Shown here: in pieces, positions 9,791 through 20,344 of the stretch | Numbering within the stretch: the first letter of the stretch is position 1 | Layout of the letters: each line of letters starts with the position of its first letter | From: Mauremys mutica | Taxonomy: Eukaryota; Chordata; Testudines; Geoemydidae | Direction: 5' to 3' | DNA length: 64,000 bases | NCBI RefSeq assembly: GCF_020497125.1 | Contig: NC_059081.1 | Span: 18,819,105 to 18,883,104 of the forward strand | Program-made: the position numbers and the translations under genes | Notes under the pieces: model-generated | What the model saw: only the letters and a program-made list of their open reading frames with translations | What the model was told of the DNA's origin: nothing | Database searches by the model: none

Positions 9791-11806
9791 CATGTCACAA
9801 TTCATACTGACTTTTTTTCTTCTCTGTCTTGTATCTTGGAGAACCTTACATTTTTCTAGAAAATTAGTTACTAGTCTTATTGATTAGAAGTTATTTTCTC
9901 CTGGCTTTTTCAGTCCCACACATAACTATTACAATCAGCAGTATCTAAATGGAGAGAGAGCGAGCGAGCTGTTTTGTGTGTGTTTAATGAATGCCCATGC
10001 TAGTTCTAAATGCAGTTCTTAATCTTGGTCAATTCTACATAGCACTTGAAGAGATTAGTGGCTCATTTATAAAGAACAGCACATATTTGACGGGTGTTTA
10101 GAATGCTCTCCAGTTGTTTTGCGGAATGTTGGCTGTAAATACATTCCCATTTGTTCACCAATGCTGCTATCTGCAAGTGAGTAGTGCACTCAGAAGCTGA
10201 CTAACTTTTGTGATGTGCCTAAAACTCAGTGTTTAGGAGAGGGTCCTGAATATTGAGGATGCTTTCAAAATTTAGGATTCTTATGTTTGCCAGAGTAGGT
10301 ACAGCCAGGATCTAGGAGTGAGCTGCAACCCAGGGATAAAAGCTGCATTTTCCTGTATTTTTTAATTCTCATCTCCCAAGGGCAAAGGGGTTGCATGGTG
10401 GTGGTGGCAGGGGCAGGGTCGCTTCCCCTCCCTCCCCCCAGATTTGCTGCTTGGCTTGTACTGAACATGCGCACATGGACTGAGCATGCTCAGTAAAACC
10501 ATTGAAGCCAGCTGCCCCCACTCTGCACCCTACCCCTCACTATCTGGCAGGCACTCTGCCAGAGGGTGATTGTTAAAATGAAGATTTTTGTTTTGTGTGG
10601 TTAAAAATGTTAAAGACTGTCTTGTGTATGTAGCAAATTGAAATCCTTGGTAACAGAATGACTAATACATTACTGTCAATATTGTGGTAGTAAGAAAAGT
10701 AGTAAATGGGGTAACTTAAATCTTGCCTAGTGATCTTATGTATTTCTCACTTGCACATCTGTATCTTCTTTTAGGTAAGAAAGATCGTCCTCCCCCAACA
10801 CAAGAAAATCTTGAGTTTTGCCATTAGTCTTATAAATAAGATGCTCATAAAAAGCAATTTCAGGCACATCAACATCCCAATGTTTTTAAATGTAAGACAT
10901 ACAAGATTTTTACACTTTCTAAGGATCAATCTCTGTATAACCCAGGGCAGTTGTGGTGTGTTATTAAAAGGTTTTTTTTTTTAGTCTTGTATATTAAAGA
11001 AAAATTATGTAGCAAATATAGTTCTGACTCTTGGTAATTCATGATTCCATACTATCTTTACCATTTGAGCAAAAAATGTCTAAGATGGGTCAGATTCCCA
11101 CACTGCCTGCACATATTGTCCAGGAGACTGAGCTTTGAAGAAATGTAGAGGACTTTCAATAAATTATTTGCATGATTTTAAATTGTAACTTCATTTTAGA
11201 CTTGTTTGCATAAATTGTAGCATAGTCAATATATTTGACTGTTTTTACCATCAAGGCATGCATGTAACTCACATTCCCATCTCTGAGCTATTGAAATGCA
11301 CAAGTTGGGTAAGATAGCAAAATTACATGGCAGACAATTTTGAGAGTAACTGAGAGGAAAATAAAGTTTTTAATATTTGAAGGAGCTGTAGGAGTTGTCT
11401 CTGATGGTAGGCAAGCAGGAATGCAGTTAACTTGGTAGTCAATCAACAACTGAGATTTCTTGTAATTTCAAGTAAAGCCATTTTGCAGAGGAAGCTAGTA
11501 ATCCTACCAGATATAAATCCACATGAGAGAGAATTTCTGCCAATATCCATTCCTCCCAGTTTTAAGGCATTTTGAAATATAAATTGAAGCAGCATTGTTA
11601 CAGATGGAAGAATGAAGGCTTAAGTTTGGCAAAACACTAGTCAGTGAATGTTTCCTTATAAAAAAGTCTTTAGCATTAGATTACTCAGCCCTTCTCATTA
11701 ATGCATCTAGATAGGAAAGAGTGCCATTTGTGAAAGATTATTTACAATATAACTTTTATATGTCGAAGACTTGGATAAAAAAGGTGTTTTTGTTTAGAAC
11801 GTGTGA
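9791..11806. other. No gene seen
   Basis: Mostly unique AT-rich sequence. The stretch at about 10370-10520 is richer in G and C and contains a TGAGCATGCTCAGT palindrome, possibly part of a small repeat. No exon or element boundary could be supported. Confidence 0.4.
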
Positions 11807-12114
11807 ACAACTAACACTGGAGTTTCTGTGGGGCAGGAGGGAGTTTGGCCTGAGAGGAGAGTGGTGATTTTGTGTTCTGGAGGTTCAGTCTTGATGTGTG
11901 TATGAGAGCGATTTGTTCCAGGTGTTTGGCTTGATTCAGTGCTTGCTGATATTCCTTAATGAGGGGGTGGTGCTGACTTAATTTTGCTAGGTTCAAGAGC
12001 CAGTCACTAGTGAACATTGAAGCACCAAGCAGCTAAAAGCAGAGTTTCAGTGGGAGTTTGGAGAGAGTGTGTGTTTTTCCTCCTAGCAATAGGGTCTAGG
12101 AAGAGAAGACAACA

Positions 12115-12426
12115 ATGGCTACTGAGGCAGCACTAGAAGTGACCCAAGGAACAGAGGAGACATGGAAGGTGGTCAGATGCAGAAGCTGCAGGATGTATAT
12201 CGCTCTTGAGTGGGTATCTGATGGAAATCACTTATGCGTGAAACGTCATTTGACAGAGTTCATGGCAGAAAAGATTCAGGCATTAGAGACGCAGTTGGAG
12301 ATGATGATAGAATTCAGATGGGAATTTGAAGTTATAGTGCATGAGAGAAGAGAAGATTTGCAGACACCTGATCAACAAAGGACCTGGGTGGGGGAGAGAC
12401 GTCCAGAAGAAGAACGTAACCCATGA
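12115..12426 (+). pseudogene. CR1 ORF1 fragment of element A (zinc and coiled-coil region)
   Basis: The 103-codon frame starts MATEAALEV and contains VRCRSCRMYIALEW followed by HLCVKRHLTEF and a coiled-coil-like EKIQALETQLEMM. It lines up with the start of the intact ORF1 at 18677 (CTDCRMY, YVCSRC, then [14 protein letters not shown]), with the last cysteine pair partly lost. Further downstream (12760-12790) ENRRVCCLPGTRV matches the esterase-domain [13 protein letters not shown] of the intact copy, in another frame. The gene is therefore frame-broken. Confidence 0.75.
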
Positions 12427-13444
12427 AAGAACATGCCCATGGAAACAAAGCAGAGAAAAAGACCAGCTAGTGGTTGTGAAATTGAGTTGAGTAACAAGCT
12501 TGCTGCACTGGGGAATAAGGAGAAGAGAAACAGGCAGAAGCTGGGGAGGGGAGGAAGAAAAGAAGGGAAGCCATCCCTGCAGAAGAGAGGAAGAGATAAC
12601 CAGGGGCTGGAGCCAGAAGAAAAATGAGTATGATGTACAGGGGATTGTGAGAGAGAACATAAAACAGATTAATGCCAGAAAGAGACAGGTCTGTGTGACT
12701 GGGGATTCCATACTCAGAAGAAATAACAGGCCTGTCCCCAGGTCAGATCCAGAGAACAGAAGAGTGTGCTGTCTGCCAGGAACAAGGGTATGAGATATGG
12801 ACATGAGGCTGAAAAAGGATGCTCATGGGAATGGGGGAAAATCCATTGACTGAGCTGCGTGTTGGGATGAATGACACTGCTAGATTCCCTCTTTCAAGAA
12901 TGACTACTCTTGGCTGGGGCAAATGTTTAAAGAGGTGGAAGCTAGGTTGAAAGTCAGTAGAATGCTCTGGTCCCTGGAGAAGGAGGGTGAAGGTGTGACC
13001 AGATAGTTAAGATCAACAGAAGGCTCAAGGATTTGTGCTGGGAGGAAGATTTTGGGATGATTGGTCACTGGGATGCATTCACAGAAAGAAAACTCTGCTC
13101 GGCTGATGGACTTTACTTGAGTCCCTGGGAAATTTAACCTTCTGGGATAAAGGTTGGCATAATTAGTATTTTCTTTAACCTAGGAAATGAGGGGAGAAGG
13201 TTGGGAGAGATTCATGAAATCTCCATGCCTGGGTTCAATGCACATGAAGAAGAAAATCAGCTAAATGAAGATCTAGTAAGGGATAATGGACCACTACAAG
13301 GTAATAGTGTGGACAGCAAAGCAAAAGAAAGTACATATATTGATTGGAGTAGGAGTCAGGGAGGTGTTGCAGTTAGTGAAAGAATTATAACTAATCCAGC
13401 TAGAAAACTGGGTGAGGTTTGGGGGAGACAGACAACTGAGATGA

Positions 13445-14400
13445 TTGTACACAAATGAAAGGAGCCTGGGCAATAAAATGGAGGAACTGGCCCTATTGGT
13501 GCAGGATATTATATGCATTATAGACACATGGCAGAATATTCCTGACTGGAATAGAGGTATTGAAGATAATTTTCTGTTTAGGGGAGAGAGGAATAAAGAT
13601 AGAGGTGGTGGAGTAGTTCATCAATAAAGCTGTAAATTGTGAAGAAATGAGAAGAGACAGTAAACAAAGCAAAATCTGTTTGGGTCAAAAATCATTTTGT
13701 GGAAAGATTGTGAAAGATTCTATTGGGTCTGCTAAAGACCTCCAGGGGTGGACTCAAATATGGATGGAGATCTCTGATATTTATTAGAAATACTGTTGGG
13801 AATTATGTCATAATGGGACACTTTAACTTCCCAGTTATCAACTGGAGAATAAATGCTACTAATATGGGTAAGGTCCAGTGTTTCCTGGATGTGATAGATA
13901 GATTGTCACTGACTCAACAAGAGGGGATGCAGTTTTAAACTTGGTTTTGGTAAACAGTGAGGACATCATAGAAGAGCTGGTTGTAGGAAATAACCTTGGA
14001 TTGAGTGACCGTGAGTTGATTCCATTTAAATTAAATGGAAAGATAATCAAAAACAGGTCATCAGCTATGTCAAAAGGATAGACTTTGGGAAATTAAGGGA
14101 ATTCGGTAAATAAGTCAGCTGGACTGAAGAACTCAAGGACGTAACTGTGGAGAAGGCTTGGAATTTCTTCAAATCAACTATTCAAAAAGCATCTGAGACT
14201 TGCATTCCAAATAAGGGGAAAAAACTTGTCAGGAAAAGCTCCAGATCCAGCTGAAGGAATAACCATCTCAAAGAAGACATTATGAGAAAGCAGGAGCCAA
14301 TAGGCGATGGAAAAATGGTTTGATCAGCAGAGACTGATACTTTGAGGAGGTTAGAAAATGTAGGAATAACGTGAATTTCTAAGCATCAAGCTAAATTAGT
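13445..14400 (+). pseudogene. CR1 ORF2 endonuclease remnant of element A
   Basis: MYTNERSLGNKMEELALL at 13445 corresponds to [17 protein letters not shown] in the intact ORF2, and IDTWQN to the catalytic ETWW block. Later frames give MGHFNFPVINW ([10 protein letters not shown]) at about 13813. Stops and frameshifts separate these pieces. The region ends where the antisense CR1 begins. Confidence 0.75.
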
Positions 14401-14742
14401 TCTTGCCAAGCAAATGAAAATAAGACGTTTTGTAGTGTTTGATTTTTATTTATAAAAAGGATGAGTTTGGGTTGCTATGTGGTGTGGATGGGAAGGAGAT
14501 GAAAGATAATCTGGGCCCATAACTAAATGAATACTTTACATAAGAAAGAACATAAGAACATAAGAAAGGCCGTACCGGGTCAGACCAAAGGTCCATCTAG
14601 CCCAGTATCTGTCTACCGACAGTGGCCAATGCCAGGTGCCCCTGAGGGAATGAACCTAGCAGGCAATGATCAAGTGATCTCTCTCCTGCCATCCATCTCC
14701 ATCCTCTGACGAGGCTAGGGACACCATTCTTACCCATCCTGG

Positions 14743-17718
14743 CTAATAGCCATTTATGGACTTAGCCACCATGAATTTATCCAGTCCCCTTTTAAACATT
14801 GTTATAGTCCTAGCCTTCACAACCTCCTCAGGTAAGGAGTTCCACAAGTTGACTGTGCGCTGCGTGAAGAAGAACTTCCTTTTATTTGTTTTAAACCTGC
14901 TGCCTATTAATTTCATTTGGTGACCCCTAGTTCTCGTATTATGGGAATAAGTAAATAACTTTTCCTTATCCACTTTCTCAATATCACTCATGATTTTATA
15001 TACCTCTATCATGTCCCCCCTTAGTCTTCTCTTTTCCAAACTGAAGAGTCCTAGCCTCTTTAATCTTTCCTCATATGGGACCCTCTCTAAACCCCTAATC
15101 ATTTTAGTTGCTCTTTTCTGAACCTTTTCTAGTGCTAGAATATCTTTTTTGAGGTGAGGAGACCACATCTGTACACAGTATTCGAGATGTGGGCGTACCA
15201 TGGATTTATATAAGGGCAATAATATATTCTCAGTCTTATTCTCTATCCCCTTTATAATGATTCCTAACATCCTGTTTGCTTTTTTGACCGCCTCTGCACA
15301 CTGCGTGGACATCTTCAGAGAACTATCCACGATAACTCCAAGATCTTTTTCCTGACTCGTTGTAGCTAAATTAGCCCCCATCATGTTGTATGTATAGTTG
15401 GGGTTATTTTTTCCAATGTGCATTACTTTACATTTATCCACATTAAATTTCATTTGCCATTTTGTTGCCCAATCACTTAGTTTTGTGAGATCTTTTTGAA
15501 GTTCTTCACAATCTGCTTTGGTCTTAACTATCTTGAGTAGTTTAGTATCATCTGCAAACTTTGCCACCTCACTGTTTACCCCTTTCTCCAGATCATTTAT
15601 GAATAAATTGAATAGGATTGGTCCTAGGACTGACCCTTGGGGAACACCACTAGTTACCCCTCTCCATTCTGAGAATTTACCATTAATTCCTACCCTTTGT
15701 TCCCTGTCCTTTAACCAGTTCTCAATCCATGAAAGGACCTTCCCTTTTATCCCATGACAGCTTAATTTACGTAAGAGCCTTTGGTGAGGGACCTTGTCAA
15801 AGGCTTTCTGGAAATCTAAGTACACTATGTCCACCGGATCCCCCTTGTCCACATGTTTGTTGACCCCTTCAAAGAACTCTAATAGATTAGTAAGACACGA
15901 TTTCCCTTTACAGAAACCATGTTGACTATTGCTCAAGAGTTTATGTTTTTCTATGTGTCTGACAATTTTATTCTTTACTATTGTTTCAACTAATTTGCCC
16001 GGTACCGACGTTAGACTTACCGGTCTGTAATTGCCGGGATCACCCCTAGAGCCCTTTTTAAATATTGGCGTTACATTAGCTAACTTCCAGTCATTGGGTA
16101 CCGAAGCCGATTTAAAGGACAGGTTACAAACCTTAGTTAATAGTTCCGCAACTTCACATTTGAGTTCTTTCAGAACTCTTGGGTGAATGCCATCTGGTCC
16201 CGGTGACTTGTTAATGTTGAGTTTATCAATTAATTCCAAAACCTCCTCTAGTGACACTTCAATCTGTGACAGTTCCTCAGATTTGTCACCTACAAAAGCC
16301 AGCTCAGGTTTGGGAATCTCCCTAATATCCTCAGCTGTGAAGACTGAAGCAAAGAATCCATTTAGTTTCTCCGCAATGACTTTATCATCTTTAAGCGCTC
16401 CTTTTGTATTTTCATCGTCAAGGGGCCCCACTGGTTGTTTAGCAGGCTTCCTGCTTCTGATGTACTTAAAAAACATTTTGTTATTACCTTTGGAGTTTTT
16501 GGCTAGCCGTTCTTCAAACTCCTCTTTGGCTTTTCTTATTACACTCTTGCACTTAAGTTGGCAGTGTTTGTGCTCCTTTCTATTTGCCTCACTAGGATTT
16601 GACTTCCACTTTTTAAAGGAAGTCTTTTTATCTCTCACTGCATCTTTTACATGGTTGTTAAGCCACGGTGGCTCTTTTTTAGTTCTTTTACTGTTTTTCT
16701 TAATTTGGGGTATACATTGAAGTTGGGCCTCTATTATGGTGTCTTTAAAAAGGGCCCACGCGACTTGCAGGGATTTCACTTTAGTCACTGTACTTTTTAA
16801 CTTTTGTCTAACTAACCGCCTCATTTTTGTATAGTTCCCCCTTTTGAAATTAAAGGCCACAGTGTTGGGCAGTTGAGATGTTCTTCCCACCACAGGGATG
16901 TTGAATGCTATTGTATTATGGTCACTATTTCCAAGCGGTCCTGCTATAGTTACCTCTTGGACCAGCTCCTGTGCTCCACTCAGGATTAAATCTAGAGTCG
17001 CCTCTCCCCTTGTGGGTTCCCGTACCAGCTGCTCCATGAAGCAGTCATTTAAAGTATCGAGAAATTTTATCTCTGCATTTCTTCCTGAAGTGAAATGTTC
17101 CCAGTCAATATGGGGATAATTGAAATCCCCCACTATTATTGGGTTCTTAATTTTGATAGCCTCTCTAATTTCCCTTAGCATTTCATCATCACTATTACTG
17201 TCCTGGTCAGGTGGTCGATAATAGATCCCTACTGTTATATTTTTACTAGAGCATGAAATTTCTATCCATAGAAACTCTATGGAACCTGTGGATTCGCTTA
17301 AGATTTTAACTTCATTTGAATCTACACTTTCTTTAACATATAGTGCCACTCCTCCCCCTGCACGGCCTGTTCTGTCCTTCCGATATATTTTGTACCCCGG
17401 AATGATTGTGTCCCATTGATTGCTCTCAGTCCACCAGGTTTCTGTGATGCCTATTATATCTATATCCTCCTTTATCACAAGGCACTCTAGTTCACCCATC
17501 TTATTATTTAGACTTCTGGCATTTGTGTACAAGCACTTTAAAAACTTGTCCCTGTTTATTAGCCTGCCTTTTTCTGATGTGCCAGATTCTTTTTTATGTG
17601 ACTGTTTATCATCTGATCCGGCCCTTACATTATACTTCTCATTCCTCTGCTCCTGACTATAACCTGGAGATTCTCTATCATCAGACTCTCCCCTAAGAGA
17701 AGTCTGTGTCCGATCCAC
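14743..17718 (-). CDS. CR1 ORF2: AP endonuclease and reverse transcriptase
   Basis: ORF2 nicks target DNA and copies the element RNA by target-primed reverse transcription. The 991-codon frame carries an N-terminal APE-type endonuclease (YTNARSL at residues 64-70, ETWW at 93-96, [10 protein letters not shown] at 197-206, SDHN at 265-268) and a reverse transcriptase at about 500-800 (SPGPDGIHP at 505-513, [11 protein letters not shown] at 634-644, [10 protein letters not shown] at 691-700, catalytic FADD at 721-724), then the conserved CR1 C-terminus ([21 protein letters not shown]). The first listed codon is GTG, not ATG. The frame is open upstream to 17781, overlaps the end of ORF1, and has no ATG before residue 74 (17499), which lies beyond the endonuclease Asn-66. 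Together with the slippery site at 17757-17763 this points to translation by -1 frameshifting from ORF1. The start is therefore uncertain. Confidence 0.93.
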   Translation of the reverse strand: MDRTQTSLRGESDDRESPGYSQEQRNEKYNVRAGSDDKQSHKKESGTSEKGRLINRDKFLKCLYTNARSLNNKMGELECLVIKEDIDIIGITETWWTESNQWDTIIPGYKIYRKDRTGRAGGGVALYVKESVDSNEVKILSESTGSIEFLWIEISCSSKNITVGIYYRPPDQDSNSDDEMLREIREAIKIKNPIIVGDFNYPHIDWEHFTSGRNAEIKFLDTLNDCFMEQLVREPTRGEATLDLILSGAQELVQEVTIAGPLGNSDHNTIAFNIPVVGRTSQLPNTVAFNFKRGNYTKMRRLVRQKLKSTVTKVKSLQVAWALFKDTIIEAQLQCIPQIKKNSKRTKKEPPWLNNHVKDAVRDKKTSFKKWKSNPSEANRKEHKHCQLKCKSVIRKAKEEFEERLAKNSKGNNKMFFKYIRSRKPAKQPVGPLDDENTKGALKDDKVIAEKLNGFFASVFTAEDIREIPKPELAFVGDKSEELSQIEVSLEEVLELIDKLNINKSPGPDGIHPRVLKELKCEVAELLTKVCNLSFKSASVPNDWKLANVTPIFKKGSRGDPGNYRPVSLTSVPGKLVETIVKNKIVRHIEKHKLLSNSQHGFCKGKSCLTNLLEFFEGVNKHVDKGDPVDIVYLDFQKAFDKVPHQRLLRKLSCHGIKGKVLSWIENWLKDREQRVGINGKFSEWRGVTSGVPQGSVLGPILFNLFINDLEKGVNSEVAKFADDTKLLKIVKTKADCEELQKDLTKLSDWATKWQMKFNVDKCKVMHIGKNNPNYTYNMMGANLATTSQEKDLGVIVDSSLKMSTQCAEAVKKANRMLGIIIKGIENKTENILLPLYKSMVRPHLEYCVQMWSPHLKKDILALEKVQKRATKMIRGLERVPYEERLKRLGLFSLEKRRLRGDMIEVYKIMSDIEKVDKEKLFTYSHNTRTRGHQMKLIGSRFKTNKRKFFFTQRTVNLWNSLPEEVVKARTITMFKRGLDKFMVAKSINGY

Positions 17719-17753
17719 ATGCTCCTCTGCAGCAGTCGGCTTTCCCCCATCTC

Positions 17754-18677
17754 CTAGTTTAAAAACTGCTCTACAACCTTTTTAATGTTTAGTGCCAGCA
17801 GTCTGGTTCCACTTTGGTTTAGGTGGAGCCCATCTCTCCTGTATAGGCTCCTCCCATCCCAGAAGTTTCCCCAGTTCCTAATGAACGTGAACCCCTCCTC
17901 TCTACACCATCGTCTCATCCACGCATTGAGACTCTGAAGCTCTGCCTGCCTACCTGGCCCTGCGCGTGGAACTGGGAGCATTTCTGAAAATGCCACCATA
18001 GAGGTCCTGGATTTCAGTCTCTTCCCTAGCAGCCTAAATTTGGCTTCCAGGACATCTCTCCTACCCTTCCCTATGTCATTGGTACCTGCATGTACCACGA
18101 CCACCGGCTCCTCCCCAGCACTACACATAAGTCTATCTAGATGCCTCGAGAGATCTGCAACCTTCGCACCAGGCAGGCAAGTCACCATACGGTTCTCCCG
18201 GTCATCACAGACCCAGCTATCTATATTTCTAATAATCGAATTTCCCATTACTAACACCTGCCTTTTCCTAGAAACTGGAGTTCCCTCCCCCGGAGAGGTA
18301 ACCTCAGTGCGAGAGGCAACCCCAGCACCATCTGGAAGGAGGGTCCCAACTACGGGAAGGTTTCCCTCTGCTCCCATTGACTGCTCTACTTCCCTGGGCC
18401 CTTCTTCCTCCTCAACAGCACAGGAGCTGTCTAAGCGGAGGTGGGACAATTCTACAGTGTCCCGGAAAGCCTCATCAACATACCTCTCTGCCTCTCTCAG
18501 CTCTTCCAGTTCCGCCACCCTGGCCTCCAAAGTCCGTACATGGTCTCTGAGGGCCAGGAGCTCCTTGCACCGACTGCACACATACGCCACCCGCCCACAG
18601 GGCAGGTAATCATACATGCGACAGTCAGTGCAATAAACTGGATAGCCCCCACTCTGCTGCTGGGCTTCTGCCTGCAT
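17754..18677 (-). CDS. CR1 ORF1: nucleic-acid-binding protein with SGNH esterase domain
   Basis: A 307-residue protein. Residues 16-37 hold CTDC and CSRC (C16, C19, C34, C37), a likely zinc-binding motif. Residues 40-75 are rich in L, E and R with heptad character (coiled coil). Residues 139-305 form an SGNH/GDSL-type esterase domain: block [10 protein letters not shown] with Ser-147, block III AGTNDIG with Asn-200 and Asp-201, block [10 protein letters not shown] with Asp-282 and His-285. ORF1 proteins of CR1 and L2-clade LINEs combine these parts and act as RNA chaperone-like partners of ORF2. The start ATG follows a non-coding 5' UTR. The last codons are TTT TTA AAC TAG, a -1 frameshift signal into ORF2. 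Confidence 0.9.
   Translation of the reverse strand: MQAEAQQQSGGYPVYCTDCRMYDYLPCGRVAYVCSRCKELLALRDHVRTLEARVAELEELREAERYVDEAFRDTVELSHLRLDSSCAVEEEEGPREVEQSMGAEGNLPVVGTLLPDGAGVASRTEVTSPGEGTPVSRKRQVLVMGNSIIRNIDSWVCDDRENRMVTCLPGAKVADLSRHLDRLMCSAGEEPVVVVHAGTNDIGKGRRDVLEAKFRLLGKRLKSRTSMVAFSEMLPVPRAGPGRQAELQSLNAWMRRWCREEGFTFIRNWGNFWDGRSLYRRDGLHLNQSGTRLLALNIKKVVEQFLN
17757..17763 (-). promoter_or_regulatory. Candidate -1 ribosomal frameshift slippery site TTTAAAC
   Basis: On the minus strand ORF1 ends CAG TTT TTA AAC TAG. The heptamer T-TTA-AAC is in the correct zero-frame phase (X XXY YYZ), directly before the stop. Shifting back one base continues as K L G D G G K P into ORF2, which is in the -1 frame and has no usable ATG. 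TTTAAAC is a well-known efficient slippery sequence. A hairpin can be drawn about 50 nt downstream (CAGACT with AGTCTG, 17684-17709), farther than usual. Function is inferred. Confidence 0.6.
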
Positions 18678-18803
18678 TGTCTCCTAATTAGTGAAAGGGT
18701 GGTTTATGGAAAGTAGTTTTGGAATGTGGTTCAGTTTATAGGTTTTAGGGGGGGGCCACGGGGAAGGGGTTAGGGCTGGCGAGGGGCTCCCACTCCCCTT
18801 CTA

Positions 18804-18863
18804 AACTCCCTTGCGAAACTCCCTGTTAGCAGCCCCTGGTCGCAAAGCTCCCTGGTCGCTTGT
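18804..18863 (-). repeat. 60-bp direct repeat in CR1 5' UTR, ORF1-proximal copy
   Basis: Identical to 19121-19180 except for one base (CCTGGTCGC against CCTGTTCGC). The offset is 317 bp. It lies just downstream, in the direction of CR1 transcription, of a TATA-like box, so it would contain the predicted transcription start. Confidence 0.85.
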
Positions 18864-18870
18864 GCGCGGC

Positions 18871-18926
18871 TTTATAAAGCCCTGGCCTGAGTGAATGCCC
18901 CGCCCACTGATTAAGGCTCAGCCAAT
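18871..18926 (-). promoter_or_regulatory. Promoter-like CCAAT / GC box / TATA cluster in the CR1 5' region
   Basis: Read on the minus strand the order is an inverted CCAAT box (ATTGG, 18926-18922), a GC box (GGGCGGGGC, 18905-18897) and TTTATAAAG (18878-18870). Distances to a start about 28 bp after the TATA (near 18850) are roughly -75, -50 and -28, a textbook RNA polymerase II arrangement. It sits between the two 60-bp repeats. Activity is inferred, not shown. Confidence 0.55.
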
Positions 18927-19120
18927 TACCAGAGGCTTCGAGCTTTCAAACCTGCCTCCAACTGCCAGCCAGAGCACACGGTCCCTCAAACAACCAAACA
19001 AACAAACAGACTGACAAACACAAGCTCAGCACACAGCAAGTAATCCCCAAACACAAACAAACACACTACAGACAGTCACTTACCCCACAGATGCTGTATT
19101 AGCTCCTCCTTCACCTGGAG

Positions 19121-19180
19121 AACTCCCTTGCGAAACTCCCTGTTAGCAGCCCCTGTTCGCAAAGCTCCCTGGTCGCTTGT
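19121..19180 (-). repeat. 60-bp direct repeat in CR1 5' UTR, distal copy at the 5' terminus
   Basis: Second copy of the 18804-18863 repeat, at the extreme 5' end of the element; similarity to the first copy stops at about 19181, where host sequence begins. The element therefore starts almost where a transcript from an upstream copy of the TATA-containing unit would start. Confidence 0.8.
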
Positions 19181-19441
19181 CGCTTTGCCATGGTTATCAA
19201 TAAAAATGATAATATGGAACATGCACATGAAGGCAGGACAGCAGATTAAAATGAGTGTATAGAAATGGAAATTTACCATCTCTGAGGTAAAAGGAAAACC
19301 TTAGCGCTTGATGCACTCTAATCAGGGGGAACTGGATAATTTAAATCCCGGACTACTGAATACTGTGACATGAGATTATTAGGAATCCATGCTACCAGAT
19401 TAGCAAATTTACCTAGGAGGGTAGTATCATATGACCTAGAG

Positions 19442-19752
19442 CAGGGGTAGGCAACCTATGGCACGGGTGCCGAAGGCAGCACGCTAGCTGGTTTTCAGTG
19501 GCACTCACACTGCCCAGGTCCTGGCCACCGGTCCGGGGGGCTCTGCATTTTAATTTAATTTTAAATGAAGCTTCTTAAACATTTTAAAAGCCTTATTTAC
19601 TTTACATACAACAATAGTTTAGTTATATATTATAGACTTCTAGAAAGAGACCTTCTAAAAATGTTAAAATGTATGACTGGCACGTGAAACCTTAAATTAG
19701 AGTGAATAAATGAAGATTCGGCACACTGCTTCTGAAAGGTTGTCGACCCCTG
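19442..19752. mobile_element. hAT MITE, 311 bp, with 8-bp TSD ACCTAGAG
   Basis: Ends CAGGGGTAGGCAACC and GGTTGTCGACCCCTG are 15-bp inverted repeats with two mismatches. ACCTAGAG is duplicated exactly at 19434-19441 and 19753-19760. The 8-bp duplication and CAG...CTG-type ends mark a hAT (Charlie-like) non-autonomous element. It splits old CR1 element A. No coding. Confidence 0.9.
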
Positions 19753-20032
19753 ACCTAGAGAATAGCTACTGTCATACTTCTATTTAAGAAAGGGGGAAGA
19801 AGTGACCCATGCAATTACAGACCTGTTAGTCTGATCTGAGTAGTATGCAAGGCTTTAGAACAAATTATGAAAGAAAAAAAATAATTAAATGTATGGAGGT
19901 AAACTGTAACGAGGATAAAATGCAACATTGGTTTACCAAAGATAGACCATGCCACACTAACCTGATTTCTTCCTTTTGAGAAAATAACCTCTTTTTTTTT
20001 TAAGATAAGGGGAATGCAAAAAAAAAAGGAGT

Positions 20033-20344
20033 GTGCTAATGAACCTTCCTACCGGTACGAAGTTGGGGAGCATTGTCAATGCAGAAGATGATCAGAATAT
20101 TACACCGGAAGATCTGGATGACCTTAAAAACTGGAGTGACAGAAATGGGAAAAAATTCAATAGTACAAAATGCAGGGCCATTCAATTACAGCCTAATAGA
20201 AATTTATGCTACAAGCTGGAGGATCTTCAGTTGGAAGTGACAGAGGAGGAGAGAAACCTGGGAGTGTGGGTCCATCACAGAATGAACCAGCAATGTGATG
20301 CAGCTGTGAACAAGGCAAATGCAATCTTAGAATGCATCAGATAG
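20033..20344 (+). pseudogene. CR1 reverse transcriptase C-terminal fragment of element A
   Basis: The 103-codon frame contains GTKLGSIVNAEDD, LDDLKNWSDRNGKKFNSTKC, LQLEVTEEERNLGVWVHHRM and AAVNKANAILECI. These match [46 protein letters not shown] and [12 protein letters not shown] of the intact ORF2, just after the catalytic FADD. Upstream at 19790-19870 are remnants of the PVSLT region in other frames. It is a relic, preserved open over about 300 bp. Confidence 0.8.

Larger units (their letters stand above)
14540..19183 (-). mobile_element. Full-length CR1 LINE with both ORFs intact
   Basis: A non-LTR retrotransposon of about 4.64 kb on the minus strand: 5' region 19183-18678 with a 60-bp direct repeat and promoter-like boxes, ORF1 18677-17754, ORF2 frame 17781-14743, then a 200-bp 3' UTR ending in repeats of an ATAAGAACATAAGAA-type motif at 14540-14566 (minus strand TTCTTATG units). 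It interrupts an older sense CR1, whose ORF2 is broken at 14540 and resumes near 19184. No convincing target duplication is visible, as is common for CR1. Both ORFs lack stops or frameshifts, so it is a recent insertion and possibly competent. Confidence 0.92.

Noticed and set aside
12283..12804. 173-codon minus-strand frame
   Set aside because: Lies antisense to recognisable CR1 ORF1 debris of element A; no independent features.
16187..16720. 177-codon plus-strand frame inside the CR1
   Set aside because: Antisense shadow of the intact ORF2.
17684..17709. Hairpin as frameshift stimulator downstream of the slippery site
   Set aside because: A 9-bp stem with a bulge can be drawn but it starts about 50 nt after the heptamer, much farther than the usual 5-9 nt, so it is mentioned but not called as a functional element.
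18040..18609. 189-codon plus-strand frame
   Set aside because: Antisense shadow of CR1 ORF1.
14540..19183. Target-site duplication for the intact CR1
   Set aside because: Flanks ACTTTACATAAG and TTTGCCATGGTTATC show no convincing match, so none is claimed; CR1 often lacks clear duplications.
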